Below, piece by piece: positions 9,309 to 17,879 of a DNA stretch of 64,000 bases. Both the position numbers and the translations under genes were made by a program. The DNA is taken from assembly GCF_050030965.1 (NCBI RefSeq), contig NZ_CP188297.1, forward strand, positions 2,046,001-2,110,000, written 5' to 3'. A model generated the notes under the pieces. That model was not told the origin of the DNA. It saw nothing but the letters and a program-made list of their open reading frames with translations, and did not search any database. Position 1 is the first letter of the stretch. Each line of letters begins with the position of its first letter. This DNA comes from Glutamicibacter sp002979865. GTDB lineage: Bacteria > Actinomycetota > Actinomycetes > Actinomycetales > Micrococcaceae.

Positions 9309-10133
9309 GTGGGAGAAAACCAGTCTGAGAGTGTCCGTAGTGTGGAGCGCGCAACCCGGATTATCCAGGTTGTTGCCGATGCTGGGGTAGATGGATGCCG
9401 TTTTACTACCATCGTCAACGACTCGGAATTGTCAAAAACCACGACACATCGGATTCTCGGCACGCTGGTCAATTTGGGTTGGCTTGAGCTGTCGGAGGAT
9501 GAGTCCGTCTACTATCTCGGGCTTCCCCTTGTTCCAATCGGCATCAGGGCTTCTAATCGTCATGGCATTGTCGATTTGGCAACACCCCATTTGGAACGCC
9601 TCGCGGAACTCACTGGTGACACACTGTATCTTGTTGTTCGAATCGGCGACAAAGCGTTGTGCATCGACCGTCACGTAGGTGATTACCCGATTAAAACTAC
9701 GCTTATCCGCGTAGGTGACTATCGGTCGCTGGGGACCTGTGGCGGTAGTCTCGCACTGCTGACCGGGCAACCCCAGAACCTCATCGAAGAATTGATCTTG
9801 GGCGCCTCTAATGAGGACGGGTTGAGTCAAAACCAGGATTTTGCGAAGCTGCCCTTCCTTATTGAACAGTCTCAACAACTGGGCTACTCAACCGCTCCGA
9901 GAGTATGGATCGATGGTGCCGGTGGCATCGGTGTACCAGTCCTTGGGGCAGACGGGGCAGCCGTCGCGGCCATTTCGCTGGAGGCCATTGATGCCCGATT
10001 GGAAGAACCCCGTAGATCGCAACTCGTTCGTTGGATGCAACAAGAGGCAACTGAGCTGTCTGAAAAGTTCAAAATGATCAATTCTGAATTTGGCCAGTCA
10101 GACGTTCGCCGGCTCCTCTCGTCTGCTCTGTAA
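9309..10133 (+). CDS. IclR-family transcriptional regulator
   Basis: A 274-residue protein with an N-terminal winged helix (SVERATRIIQVVADAG through 'SKTTTHRILGTLVNLGWL') and a C-terminal GAF-like effector domain. The effector motif region is seen in 'GGSLALLTGQ' and 'GIGVPVLGADGAAVAAISL'. The predicted start is GTG at 9309. Family members repress or activate catabolic genes in response to small carboxylates or aromatics. The likely targets are osmC and the divergent malY-permease genes, because GGAAC-type inverted repeats sit in the intergenic region (8293-8333). Confidence 0.9.
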   Translation: MGENQSESVRSVERATRIIQVVADAGVDGCRFTTIVNDSELSKTTTHRILGTLVNLGWLELSEDESVYYLGLPLVPIGIRASNRHGIVDLATPHLERLAELTGDTLYLVVRIGDKALCIDRHVGDYPIKTTLIRVGDYRSLGTCGGSLALLTGQPQNLIEELILGASNEDGLSQNQDFAKLPFLIEQSQQLGYSTAPRVWIDGAGGIGVPVLGADGAAVAAISLEAIDARLEEPRRSQLVRWMQQEATELSEKFKMINSEFGQSDVRRLLSSAL

Positions 10134-10757
10134 GATTATTCCAACTGGTCTATGCTTCGCAGACGATCTAATTTAAGGATCTCTGCAGAATATGTTCCTG
10201 TCCTTTAGCAGGCCAACCCAGGACTTGATGTTTGAGGGAATCAATTCCTGTGATTCTTTGGGTAGGAAGAATTCATCCAAGGCCATGATCGACATGCGGA
10301 GCAGCTGAGGAATGCCGAGTCCTGCATCCGCCGTTTGGTTACTCCCACCCGGGACATCATTTGTTGTTCTTTCCTCGCTGGCGTCAGCAAGTTAACGAGT
10401 TTTAATGGTGTTTGACGTGCGATAGACCAGCCTGAAACGTCATGCAGCAGAGCACAAGTACTGCACCGTGTAGATTTCGATATGACCGATGAGAAACTCA
10501 AATACGATATAGCGCCCTTGTGGCCTTTCCACGGTTTCCTTCAGCTACATTTGGGGCCGCATACGTATTGGTCGAGAACCATTTCAAATTGCGCACGATT
10601 GCTATCGGCCCTAGGACCCGCGCTATTTCGATAACACCAAGACGCCTGCCAATTGCCGTCAGACTTTCCTTAACGAAAGCCTCTCTCAGATCATAGACAG
10701 CAGATGAGTCCAGGATCTTCCCATAGCCAAAGTTTGCACATCACAGAAAGAAAAATC
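10134..10757. other. Gene-poor stretch with possible coding remnants
   Basis: No intact gene recognised. The plus strand at about 10240-10510 reads as a broken protein-like sequence interrupted by stops, without an identifiable domain. The thioredoxin promoter must lie near the right end. Confidence 0.4.
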
Positions 10758-11084
10758 ATGTCAGTTCAATCTGCAACCACGTCCACATTCCAGGCTGAAG
10801 TCCTCCAAAGCGATATTCCAGTCCTCGTAGACTTTTGGGCACCATGGTGTCCACCATGCCGAGCAGTAGCTCCAATCCTGGACACGTTGGCTCAGGAGAA
10901 CTCTGGAAAGATCAAGGTCGTCAAGATCAACGTCGACGATAATCCACAACTGGCTCAGCAGTACTCGGTCTCATCTATCCCTGCCTTCAGAATCTTTGAC
11001 AATGGCCAATCTGCTGGTTCTTTCGTTGGTGCGATGTCCAAGGAATCTTTCGAGGAACGGCTATCGGCATTCCTGGGCGATTAG
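10758..11084 (+). CDS. trxA: Thioredoxin
   Basis: A 108-residue thioredoxin that reduces protein disulfides in the cytoplasm. The fold is complete: 'VLVDFWAPWCPPCRAVAPIL' around residue 30, 'KINVDDNPQLAQQY' and the cis-Pro loop 'SIPAF'. The active site is WCPPC rather than the usual WCGPC, which is expected to change redox potential or partner choice. The start ATG at 10758 follows AAAGAAA; an upstream Met at 10704 would add 18 non-homologous residues. It stands alone and is followed by a strong hairpin terminator. Confidence 0.93.
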   Translation: MSVQSATTSTFQAEVLQSDIPVLVDFWAPWCPPCRAVAPILDTLAQENSGKIKVVKINVDDNPQLAQQYSVSSIPAFRIFDNGQSAGSFVGAMSKESFEERLSAFLGD

Positions 11085-11105
11085 TCCCAAAATCCGTATT
11101 GCCGG

Positions 11106-11137
11106 AGAAGCCCTCGAAGGGAAATTCGAGGGCTTCT
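11106..11137. terminator. Hairpin terminator, probably bidirectional
   Basis: A 13-bp perfect stem (AGAAGCCCTCGAA and its complement) with a 6-nt loop lies 22 bp after the thioredoxin stop and between it and the converging HxlR gene. Confidence 0.8.
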
Positions 11138-11222
11138 GACGTCCTTGCTTCGGGGCCAGAAGCACTCGATTCGGATCTGACTGGATTGATCCCACGAGTG
11201 GAAGCCCACCCAGCATCCGGTG

Positions 11223-11615
11223 TCATCTCACCGCGATATCGGCGGCCGCCAACTTCTCGTCGTAGGAAGCGCGGGCGGTCTCAACCTCGGTGAAGTGCGT
11301 CTCGGCCCATTGGCCGAGCGCCTCGAGCGGCTGCCTCAGCGTCTGCCCGAGGTCGGTGAGCTCGTACTCCACGCGTGGAGGCATCTGGTCATACGCAGTC
11401 CGCGAGACAATCCCGTCGCGCTCTAGGTCGCGCAGGGTATCGGCCAGAACTTTCCCGCTGATCCCGTCCACGGCCTTGCGGATCTCCCCGAATCGCAGAC
11501 GGCCCTTACTGAGAGCGATCACTGTCATTGCGGTCCATTTATTAGCTATTCGCGCCAGCGATGTGCGCGACGGGCACGACGCGACCATCACGTTCCACGG
11601 CGGCTGTTCGTCCAT
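11223..11615 (-). CDS. HxlR-family transcriptional regulator
   Basis: A 130-residue winged-helix protein of the HxlR/DUF24 family. The signature is seen in 'IANKWTAMTVIALSKGRLRFGEI', 'VLADTLRDLERDGIVSRTAY' and 'PPRVEYELTDLGQTLRQPL'. HxlR proteins often sense aldehydes, quinones or oxidants through a conserved N-terminal Cys (here in 'VASCPSRTS'). The start was placed at ATG 11615 (MDEQPPW), which matches the family. It is divergent from a SnoaL-like gene, and a palindrome at 11644-11657 lies between them. Confidence 0.9.
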   Translation of the reverse strand: MDEQPPWNVMVASCPSRTSLARIANKWTAMTVIALSKGRLRFGEIRKAVDGISGKVLADTLRDLERDGIVSRTAYDQMPPRVEYELTDLGQTLRQPLEALGQWAETHFTEVETARASYDEKLAAADIAVR

Positions 11616-11643
11616 GTTGCACTCTTTTCTGCAGTTACGTTGA

Positions 11644-11657
11644 GGTAACAGGTTACC
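11644..11657. promoter_or_regulatory. Candidate HxlR operator
   Basis: A 14-bp palindrome GGTAACAGGTTACC, followed by a further half-site AGTTACC at 11661-11667, lies in the 90-bp spacer between the divergent HxlR and SnoaL-like genes. The assignment to HxlR is by position. Confidence 0.6.
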
Positions 11658-11705
11658 GATAGTTACCATTAGTGTATCCATATACCGCACGATTAAGGAG
11701 ATTCC

Positions 11706-12113
11706 ATGGCCCAGAACCAGACCGCCCCCGCCGAAGTCGCGGCCGCGTATTTTGATGCCTTGGGTAACGGCGACGTTCCCACCGCGATGGCTCAGCTGAG
11801 CCCGGAGGTTGTGTGGCATCAGCCGGGAGCCAACCAGTTCTCCGGGGAGCATGTCGGTGTCGAGGGCGTCGGTACGCTGCTCGGCGGGATGATGGAAGCC
11901 AGCGAGGGCAGCTTCCAGCTTGCCGTGACCGGTTCTGCGATGGTCAACGGCGAATTCGTTGCCGTCCCAGTACGCTTTACCGGTGCACGCTCCAGTGCAT
12001 CGATGGACATGGCAGGAGTGGATCTACTGACGATCCGCGACGGCAAGATCGTCGCCGTGCATTTGTTCTCCGAGGACGGAGCCGCAGAGGACGCATTCTG
12101 GGGTCGCGGCTGA
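11706..12113 (+). CDS. SnoaL-like / NTF2-fold protein
   Basis: A 135-residue cone-fold protein of the SnoaL/nuclear transport factor 2 type: 'VAAAYFDALGNGDVPTAMAQL' at the N-terminus, 'GVEGVGTLLGGM' and the C-terminal 'LLTIRDGKIVAVHLFSED'. Members are isomerases, hydrolases or ligand binders; no activity can be assigned. TAAGGAG precedes the ATG at 11706. It is divergent from the HxlR regulator, which probably controls it. A strong terminator follows. Confidence 0.85.
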   Translation: MAQNQTAPAEVAAAYFDALGNGDVPTAMAQLSPEVVWHQPGANQFSGEHVGVEGVGTLLGGMMEASEGSFQLAVTGSAMVNGEFVAVPVRFTGARSSASMDMAGVDLLTIRDGKIVAVHLFSEDGAAEDAFWGRG

Positions 12114-12129
12114 GCACGCAATGTCAACG

Positions 12130-12170
12130 ACAGAGCAGCCCCGCGACTAATGGACGCGGGGCTGCTCTGT
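12130..12170. terminator. Strong hairpin terminator
   Basis: A 16-bp perfect stem (ACAGAGCAGCCCCGCG and its complement) with a 9-nt loop follows the SnoaL-like gene and separates it from the converging OsmC gene. Confidence 0.85.
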
Positions 12171-12241
12171 CTCGTTGCCCATTAGCCGTCTAGGACATGC
12201 CTCGCATGATACGGCTAGGGCAAACGTTATTCAGGGGCAGG

Positions 12242-12679
12242 TCAGCTACCGCACTCCTGACTTTCAAGTTCGGTGGTGGCTTCGATGCCGGCGTTGAGTG
12301 ATCGCTTCACTGTGCACAGCTTGTCGATGATCCGCACCGCGCTTGAGACCAGCCTGTCGTGATCGCTTTGGTCGAGTTCCGATGAGTCCACCGTGATTCT
12401 CGTGATGAGCTCCTCCACTCGGTTCTGCTCTGCGTCGTAAACCGCATTTACGGTCGTGACGGCGTCGAACTCTTCGCCGAGTCTGCTTACTAGTTGCGCT
12501 TCGGCGGAAAGGGAAGCGCAGCCAGCAAGCGCGGCCTGCAGCAGTTCGACGGGTGAGAATGCGCCGGCGGCACCGGGTGCCCCGATGCGCAGCTCGGCAC
12601 CGGCGCTATTGCGAACGGTGTAGGTGCCGGACGAAGTGCGTTGAGCGACGAGTTCGGGGATTGGGGCGTGTCCTGCCAT
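12242..12679 (-). CDS. OsmC-family protein (second type)
   Basis: A 145-residue OsmC-fold protein: 'SPVELLQAALAGCASLSAEAQL' with the first Cys, and 'IIDKLCTVKRSLNAG' with a second Cys, so the pair expected for thiol peroxidase activity is present. It is short but complete for the OsmC group and unlike the 190-residue OsmC at 8444. AGGAG precedes the ATG at 12679. It follows the cysteine-hydrolase gene by 147 bp on the same strand, probably one operon controlled by the TetR protein at 13745. Confidence 0.88.
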   Translation of the reverse strand: MAGHAPIPELVAQRTSSGTYTVRNSAGAELRIGAPGAAGAFSPVELLQAALAGCASLSAEAQLVSRLGEEFDAVTTVNAVYDAEQNRVEELITRITVDSSELDQSDHDRLVSSAVRIIDKLCTVKRSLNAGIEATTELESQECGS

Positions 12680-12826
12680 GATCGTTTTCTCCTTGTTTCT
12701 TTTGGGGTGATTGTCAATATCTGGGAAAGATGAGCGATTGGAAAAGCGATTTTGCAGAGGGCTAGTATGGTCCCGGCGTTCTTCGAATGCCGGGCGACGC
12801 TGCAACTTGTTACTGGGAGTTCCTCG

Positions 12827-13456
12827 TCAGGCGTTGGTACGGCCTTGTGTTGCGGATGTGACGAGATCGCTTTTGGCTAGAGCCTGGTCGGTTTGCAGGG
12901 CCGTGGTCCAGATTCCGGTATCTGTGACGGAGGCCCAGTTCGAGTGCAGCAGAGCCATGAGTGTTTCGTGAACCTGCTGTGCGGAGGCTCGTCCGGCCTC
13001 ATTTGCCAGGTCGATCGCTCCGGTTGCGTCGGAGAGGACCTCGACCGCGAAGTTGAGTGGCTCGGCTGCGGCCGCTGATGCGACCACGCAGTTGTTGGTC
13101 ATGTACCCGACCAGTGTGATGGTATCGACGGACTGCTCGCGCAGCCATGCCGCGAGGTCGGTGTTGGCAAAGATACTGGAGAATTTTTTGTGCACGCGAT
13201 GTGTTGCGTGATTTTCGTGCGCGGCGACCGCGAGGTGGTTGTCGTAGGTTGGCGACCCGGAGGCGAAGACTGGGGATTCGGCGGGCAGTTCGTGTTGCAC
13301 AAGTACGACCGGGATGTCGGCCTGCTTGGCTGCTTGGATCGCGTCATCGATGCGGGCAATCGAGGTATCGCGGTCCGGGTGCTGGATGGGGAGGAGTCCT
13401 TCGAAGTATTCCTGCTGGGCGTCGATGACGATTAGGGCGCGTTTTGGTGCGGTCAT
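12827..13456 (-). CDS. Isochorismatase-family cysteine hydrolase
   Basis: A 209-residue cysteine hydrolase of the isochorismatase/nicotinamidase superfamily. The catalytic triad is visible: Asp in 'LIVIDAQQEYF', Lys in 'HKKFSSIF' and the nucleophile Cys in 'YMTNNCVVAS', preceded by the cis-peptide. The substrate is unknown (amide or ether bond hydrolysis). An ATG at 13456 with GGAGAG upstream is the better start than one 25 codons earlier. The gene is first in an operon with the OsmC gene and is divergent from a TetR regulator with clear operators between. Confidence 0.9.
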   Translation of the reverse strand: MTAPKRALIVIDAQQEYFEGLLPIQHPDRDTSIARIDDAIQAAKQADIPVVLVQHELPAESPVFASGSPTYDNHLAVAAHENHATHRVHKKFSSIFANTDLAAWLREQSVDTITLVGYMTNNCVVASAAAAEPLNFAVEVLSDATGAIDLANEAGRASAQQVHETLMALLHSNWASVTDTGIWTTALQTDQALAKSDLVTSATQGRTNA

Positions 13457-13682
13457 GATTTCTCTCCTGTATGTGATGGGTGATGCTGGGTTGGATGCTT
13501 GGTTGGTGGTCAAGCGAGCGGAGGGCGGCATATCATCGGGGTTAGGTCCCGCTACCTCATTGACATGTTGCTGCTAGAGTGGCCCGGTCAGCCGATGGTC
13601 GTGGAGTCTTGAAGGATGGTTGAAGCACAACTCGGTGCTGCCCGCAGCCCCCATGTGGATTTCCTTCACTCTCAGTCAAACA

Positions 13683-13732
13683 ACCAGACCGACCGGTCTG
13701 CCTGGTTTTCAGGGTAGACCGGTCGGTCTGGT
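13683..13732. promoter_or_regulatory. TetR operator pair
   Basis: Two near-identical palindromes, AGACCGACCGGTCT (13686-13699) and AGACCGGTCGGTCT (13717-13730), lie just upstream of the TetR gene and within the divergent spacer. Doubled palindromes of this kind are typical TetR-family operators; autoregulation and control of the hydrolase-OsmC operon are inferred. Confidence 0.8.
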
Positions 13733-13744
13733 ATCGTCAAGCCC

Positions 13745-14356
13745 ATGACGATGCCAGACCATTCACCACAGGAAGGACCCTCCGCACGCACGAGGATCTT
13801 AGACGCGGCCTCGCGGCTCTTCGCCGAGCACGGAGTCCGTGCCGTGGGCGTGGCCAGGGTGATCTCGGAGGCCGGGGTCGCCAAGGCCACCTTGTATGCA
13901 CACTTCTCATCGAAAGAGGATCTCGTGCGTGCGTATCTAGAACGCCAGGCTGAGCGCTCTGAGCGGGAGATCGATTCCCTCGAACGGAGAGGGGTCCATG
14001 GGGGACTGCTGATCAGAGCGGTCTTCGACCTTGCGGCGGCTGCAGCTGCTCAGGACTGGTATGCGGGCTGCTGCTTCATAGCAGCGGCGGCGGAGCATCT
14101 CGACGATTCCGGGGGGATTTCCCGGGTGCTTGCTGATCAGCGGCAGTCGCTGCTGCAAAGGTTCGACCGCTGCCTCGACGACAGCGATCCGCGCAGCCGG
14201 GACCGGATAGCCAGGCAGCTAATGGCTCTGCTCGACGGGGCGAAGATCGCCTCGCTAGAGGAGGGTGCTTCCGCCTTCGATGCTGTCATTCCGCTGGTCG
14301 ATCTGCTGGCAACCGGGACTGCACTCGCGGCACCTGCTGAAGAACTCCGACTCTGA
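13745..14356 (+). CDS. TetR-family transcriptional regulator
   Basis: A 203-residue TetR regulator. The N-terminal HTH is clear (ARTRILDAASRLFAEHGVRAVG and 'GVAKATLYAHFSSKEDLVRAYL'). The all-helical C-terminal domain binds an unknown ligand. The start ATG is at 13745, with an alternative Met two codons on. Operators lie directly upstream (13683-13732). Divergent to the isochorismatase-like and OsmC genes, it is their probable repressor. Confidence 0.92.
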   Translation: MTMPDHSPQEGPSARTRILDAASRLFAEHGVRAVGVARVISEAGVAKATLYAHFSSKEDLVRAYLERQAERSEREIDSLERRGVHGGLLIRAVFDLAAAAAAQDWYAGCCFIAAAAEHLDDSGGISRVLADQRQSLLQRFDRCLDDSDPRSRDRIARQLMALLDGAKIASLEEGASAFDAVIPLVDLLATGTALAAPAEELRL

Positions 14357-14406
14357 TTGAGCAGGAGAACTGCCGGGGCAAAGCCGTAAAAGGGGCTGTG
14401 TTTTTG

Positions 14407-14943
14407 TCAAGCGGATTCCGGAACGACCGTGGTGAAGAGATTGGCGGGATCGGTCGCCTCGGGGGCGGCGCCTTCATGCAGGGCCGATGTCACTTCATGT
14501 TCGATGCGCCGAGCCTCGGCGACGTAGGCGCAGATCGCCGTCATAGGATCGTCCAGCCCTCGCCAGTGCTCGATCGCGGCAGCGGCGAATTGGGCGTCGA
14601 GCGGCACAGTACGTACCTCCGGCGCAGCAATGCCAGCGTCCGCACATGCTGCCCGAACACCTTCAAGCCGCGGTTCGGCGAAGTCCCTAAGCAAAGGCGA
14701 CTCGGGGTAGGCATAGCCGATTCTCGTGTGCCCGGCCGCGATGAGGTGCTCTGCCTGCAGCCGACCGATCCTGGAGTCGGGCCGGACGAAGCGCGCGCTC
14801 CCGTCGGACTCGCCGGAGAAGAGTACGGCCACGCACTGCACGCCGGCAGTGCGCATAACACGATCTGAATTCGGATCCACGAAAGTGTAGGACAGCACTG
14901 CAGCAGGAGCGATGTCGCTCCATGCAGCTTCGACGCCGCGCCC
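14407..14943 (-). pseudogene. LacI-family regulator, C-terminal part (split by IS110 pair)
   Basis: The ligand-binding half of a LacI/GalR-type regulator: 'AAVLSYTFVDPNSDRV', 'SRIGRLQAEHLIAAGHTRIGYA' and 'EVRTVPLDAQFAAAAIEHW'. Its frame runs open into the left end of the IS110 pair (…GRGVEAAWSDIAP). The N-terminal half is at 17880-18140 on the other side of the two IS copies, and the two halves join in register (…THIEGAG + GRGVEAAW…). The gene is inactive. Confidence 0.85.
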
Positions 14944-15190
14944 GTTATCTTTTTGATAGTCCCTAAAAAGAGGATCATAGGGACTGTCGGCCGACCAATC
15001 TCGGCATGGTGTCTTGCCCCTGTCTAACCAATGATCCGGGGGGTGTTGCCACCGAGATTGGGATGGCAGCGTGGTGATTGCTAATTAGGGGCGCGGCGCC
15101 AGGACACTGGACGCCTGTCATAACGTGGATGTAAGACTTCGCTACCGACGGTTGGTCGACCTTGAACAAGAACTAGTTCAAAGGAGCACT
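14944..15190 (+). ncRNA. Candidate bridge (guide) RNA region of IS110 copy 1
   Basis: IS110 elements encode a structured bridge RNA in the long non-coding end next to the recombinase gene (established for IS621 and relatives). This region has paired segments such as AGTCCCTA/TAGGGACT and CCAATCTCGG/CCGAGATTGG around large loops, as expected for such an RNA. Copy 1 lacks the TTGACA hexamer upstream because its left neighbour is the LacI gene, so expression from this copy is doubtful. Confidence 0.55.
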
Positions 15191-15194
15191 AGTC

Positions 15195-16391
15195 ATGATC
15201 ACCGCGGATATCGATATTTTCCTCGGCCTGGACGTAGGGAAAACCGACCACTGGGCCTGCGCCGTCACCAAGGACGGCACCAAAATATGGAACAAGACCC
15301 TGCCCAACGACGAAGCCAAACTCACCGCCGTGTATCAGAAGCTTTTAGCTCAAGGACATGTCTTGGTGATCGTTGATCAGCCAGCCACCATCGGCGCGCT
15401 GGCCGTCGCCGTCGCCCAGCACCTCGGTATTCCGGTGGCCTACCTGCCCGGACTCTCGATGCGGCGCATCGCAGACATGTATCCCGGGACGGCCAAGACA
15501 GACGAAAAAGACGCCTTCATCATCGCTGATGCGGCGCGCACCATGCCCCACGCGCTGCGCAGCATCCAGGTCTCTGACGAAGACGAAGCCACCCTGGGCA
15601 TGCTCACCGGATTCGACTTGGATCTGGCCCGTCAGATCACCCAGACCAGCAACCGGATCCGCGGGTTGTTCACCCAAATCCACCCGCCACTAGAGCGGAT
15701 CCTCGGCCCGTGGCTAGAGCACGACGCGGTGCTGGAGGTCCTCTCTGCTTGGCCCACCCCCGCGCAGCTGAAGCATGCCGGCAAAGCGCGGATCGACGCG
15801 AAGCTGAAGAAATACGGTGCCCGCCGGCACACTGCTTGGGCCGGAGCCATCTTGGATGCGTTGGATGAGCAAACCGTGGTCGTGGTCGGCACCGACGCCG
15901 CAGGCTTAGTCATCCCGCATCTGGCCCGCCAGCTGATCTCGTTGCACGCCCAGCGCGTGGACGTGGCTACGCACTTGGAAGCCCTGGTGGAGGCTCACCC
16001 TCTTTACCCGGTCCTGACTTCCATGCCAGGGGTCGCCGTCAGGACCGCCGCGATCATCATCGCCGAGACCTCCGGCAAAACCTTCGCCAGCGCCGCATCA
16101 CTGTCCTCTTACGCTGGCCTGGCGCCAACCACGCGCCAGTCTGGCACGTCGATCAAGTCCGAACGCGTCAGCCATTCAGGCAACAAACGCTTGAAGCGAG
16201 CACTGTTCCTTTCGGCGTTTGCTTCCATCCGTTTTGATCCGACCAGCCGGGAATACTATGACCGTAAACGGGCTCAGGGGAAGCGCCATAACCAAGCGTT
16301 GATCGCTTTGGCCCACCGACGGCTCACGGTCCTGTTTGCCATGATTCGGGATGGCGCACTTTATGACGTTCCGGAGCTGAAAATAGCTTGA
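15195..16391 (+). CDS. IS110-family transposase (DEDD/RuvC-like recombinase), copy 1
   Basis: A 398-residue IS110 recombinase. The N-terminal RuvC-like domain is seen in 'IFLGLDVGKTDHWACAV', 'LVIVDQPATIGAL' and 'KTDEKDAFIIADAART'; the C-terminal Tnp20 domain with the nucleophilic Ser is around 'LTSMPGVAVRTAAIIIAE' and 'LSSYAGLAPTTRQSGTS'. AAAGGAGC precedes the ATG. The protein is intact. It differs from copy 2 by one residue (Ala in 'MPHALRS', codon at 15552). Confidence 0.95.
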   Translation: MITADIDIFLGLDVGKTDHWACAVTKDGTKIWNKTLPNDEAKLTAVYQKLLAQGHVLVIVDQPATIGALAVAVAQHLGIPVAYLPGLSMRRIADMYPGTAKTDEKDAFIIADAARTMPHALRSIQVSDEDEATLGMLTGFDLDLARQITQTSNRIRGLFTQIHPPLERILGPWLEHDAVLEVLSAWPTPAQLKHAGKARIDAKLKKYGARRHTAWAGAILDALDEQTVVVVGTDAAGLVIPHLARQLISLHAQRVDVATHLEALVEAHPLYPVLTSMPGVAVRTAAIIIAETSGKTFASAASLSSYAGLAPTTRQSGTSIKSERVSHSGNKRLKRALFLSAFASIRFDPTSREYYDRKRAQGKRHNQALIALAHRRLTVLFAMIRDGALYDVPELKIA

Positions 16392-16419
16392 CACAGAACA
16401 TAGGGGCACCCGTTATCTT
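16388..16419 (+). promoter_or_regulatory. Candidate junction promoter between the two IS110 copies
   Basis: A perfect TTGACA (16388-16393) overlaps the stop codon of copy 1, and TATCTT (16414-16419) starts copy 2, 20 bp away. Neither end alone has both. IS110 circular forms make a promoter at the joined ends that transcribes the bridge RNA; the tandem arrangement recreates this junction. The spacer is longer than the ideal 17 bp, so strength is uncertain. Confidence 0.5.
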
Positions 16420-16658
16420 TTTGATAGTCCCTAAAAAGAGGATCATAGGGACTGTCGGCCGACCAATCTCGGCATGGTGTCTTGCCCCTGTCTAACCAAT
16501 GATCCGGGGGGTGTTGCCACCGAGATTGGGATGGCAGCGTGGTGATTGCTAATTAGGGGCGCGGCGCCAGGACACTGGACGCCTGTCATAACGTGGATGT
16601 AAGACTTCGCTACCGACGGTTGGTCGACCTTGAACAAGAACTAGTTCAAAGGAGCACT
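16412..16658 (+). ncRNA. Candidate bridge RNA region of IS110 copy 2
   Basis: The sequence appears identical to 14944-15190, but here a TTGACA hexamer from the end of copy 1 lies directly upstream. This copy is therefore the more likely one to be transcribed. Confidence 0.55.
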
Positions 16659-16662
16659 AGTC

Positions 16663-17859
16663 ATGATCACCGCGGATATCGATATTTTCCTCGGCCTGGA
16701 CGTAGGGAAAACCGACCACTGGGCCTGCGCCGTCACCAAGGACGGCACCAAAATATGGAACAAGACCCTGCCCAACGACGAAGCCAAACTCACCGCCGTG
16801 TATCAGAAGCTTTTAGCTCAAGGACATGTCTTGGTGATCGTTGATCAGCCAGCCACCATCGGCGCGCTGGCCGTCGCCGTCGCCCAGCACCTCGGTATTC
16901 CGGTGGCCTACCTGCCCGGACTCTCGATGCGGCGCATCGCAGACATGTATCCCGGGACGGCCAAGACAGACGAAAAAGACGCCTTCATCATCGCTGATGC
17001 GGCGCGCACCATGCCCCACACGCTGCGCAGCATCCAGGTCTCTGACGAAGACGAAGCCACCCTGGGCATGCTCACCGGATTCGACTTGGATCTGGCCCGT
17101 CAGATCACCCAGACCAGCAACCGGATCCGCGGGTTGTTCACCCAAATCCACCCGCCACTAGAGCGGATCCTCGGCCCGTGGCTAGAGCACGACGCGGTGC
17201 TGGAGGTCCTCTCTGCTTGGCCCACCCCCGCGCAGCTGAAGCATGCCGGCAAAGCGCGGATCGACGCGAAGCTGAAGAAATACGGTGCCCGCCGGCACAC
17301 TGCTTGGGCCGGAGCCATCTTGGATGCGTTGGATGAGCAAACCGTGGTCGTGGTCGGCACCGACGCCGCAGGCTTAGTCATCCCGCATCTGGCCCGCCAG
17401 CTGATCTCGTTGCACGCCCAGCGCGTGGACGTGGCTACGCACTTGGAAGCCCTGGTGGAGGCTCACCCTCTTTACCCGGTCCTGACTTCCATGCCAGGGG
17501 TCGCCGTCAGGACCGCCGCGATCATCATCGCCGAGACCTCCGGCAAAACCTTCGCCAGCGCCGCATCACTGTCCTCTTACGCTGGCCTGGCGCCAACCAC
17601 GCGCCAGTCTGGCACGTCGATCAAGTCCGAACGCGTCAGCCATTCAGGCAACAAACGCTTGAAGCGAGCACTGTTCCTTTCGGCGTTTGCTTCCATCCGT
17701 TTTGATCCGACCAGCCGGGAATACTATGACCGTAAACGGGCTCAGGGGAAGCGCCATAACCAAGCGTTGATCGCTTTGGCCCACCGACGGCTCACGGTCC
17801 TGTTTGCCATGATTCGGGATGGCGCACTTTATGACGTTCCGGAGCTGAAAATAGCTTGA
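16663..17859 (+). CDS. IS110-family transposase (DEDD/RuvC-like recombinase), copy 2
   Basis: A 398-residue protein identical to copy 1 except for Thr in 'MPHTLRS' (A at 17020). The full-length frame and ribosome-binding site are intact. Near-perfect identity suggests a recent tandem duplication, or insertion of a dimeric circle. Confidence 0.95.
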   Translation: MITADIDIFLGLDVGKTDHWACAVTKDGTKIWNKTLPNDEAKLTAVYQKLLAQGHVLVIVDQPATIGALAVAVAQHLGIPVAYLPGLSMRRIADMYPGTAKTDEKDAFIIADAARTMPHTLRSIQVSDEDEATLGMLTGFDLDLARQITQTSNRIRGLFTQIHPPLERILGPWLEHDAVLEVLSAWPTPAQLKHAGKARIDAKLKKYGARRHTAWAGAILDALDEQTVVVVGTDAAGLVIPHLARQLISLHAQRVDVATHLEALVEAHPLYPVLTSMPGVAVRTAAIIIAETSGKTFASAASLSSYAGLAPTTRQSGTSIKSERVSHSGNKRLKRALFLSAFASIRFDPTSREYYDRKRAQGKRHNQALIALAHRRLTVLFAMIRDGALYDVPELKIA

Positions 17860-17879
17860 CACAGAACATAGGGGCACCC

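Larger units (their letters stand above)
14944..16411 (+). mobile_element. IS110-family element, copy 1 of a tandem pair (1468 bp)
   Basis: A unit of exactly 1468 bp is repeated head to tail. It starts near GTTATCTTTTTG and ends near TAGGGGCACC; the exact border is blurred by a C run. There are no terminal inverted repeats, and no target duplication in the disrupted LacI gene, as expected for IS110. The 251-nt non-coding region before the recombinase and only ~20 nt after it place it in the IS110 rather than IS1111 group. Confidence 0.9.
16412..17879 (+). mobile_element. IS110-family element, copy 2 of a tandem pair (1468 bp)
   Basis: A second copy directly abutting the first with no spacer. 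The only difference noticed is G15552 versus A17020. Its right end meets the N-terminal part of the broken LacI gene. Confidence 0.9.
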
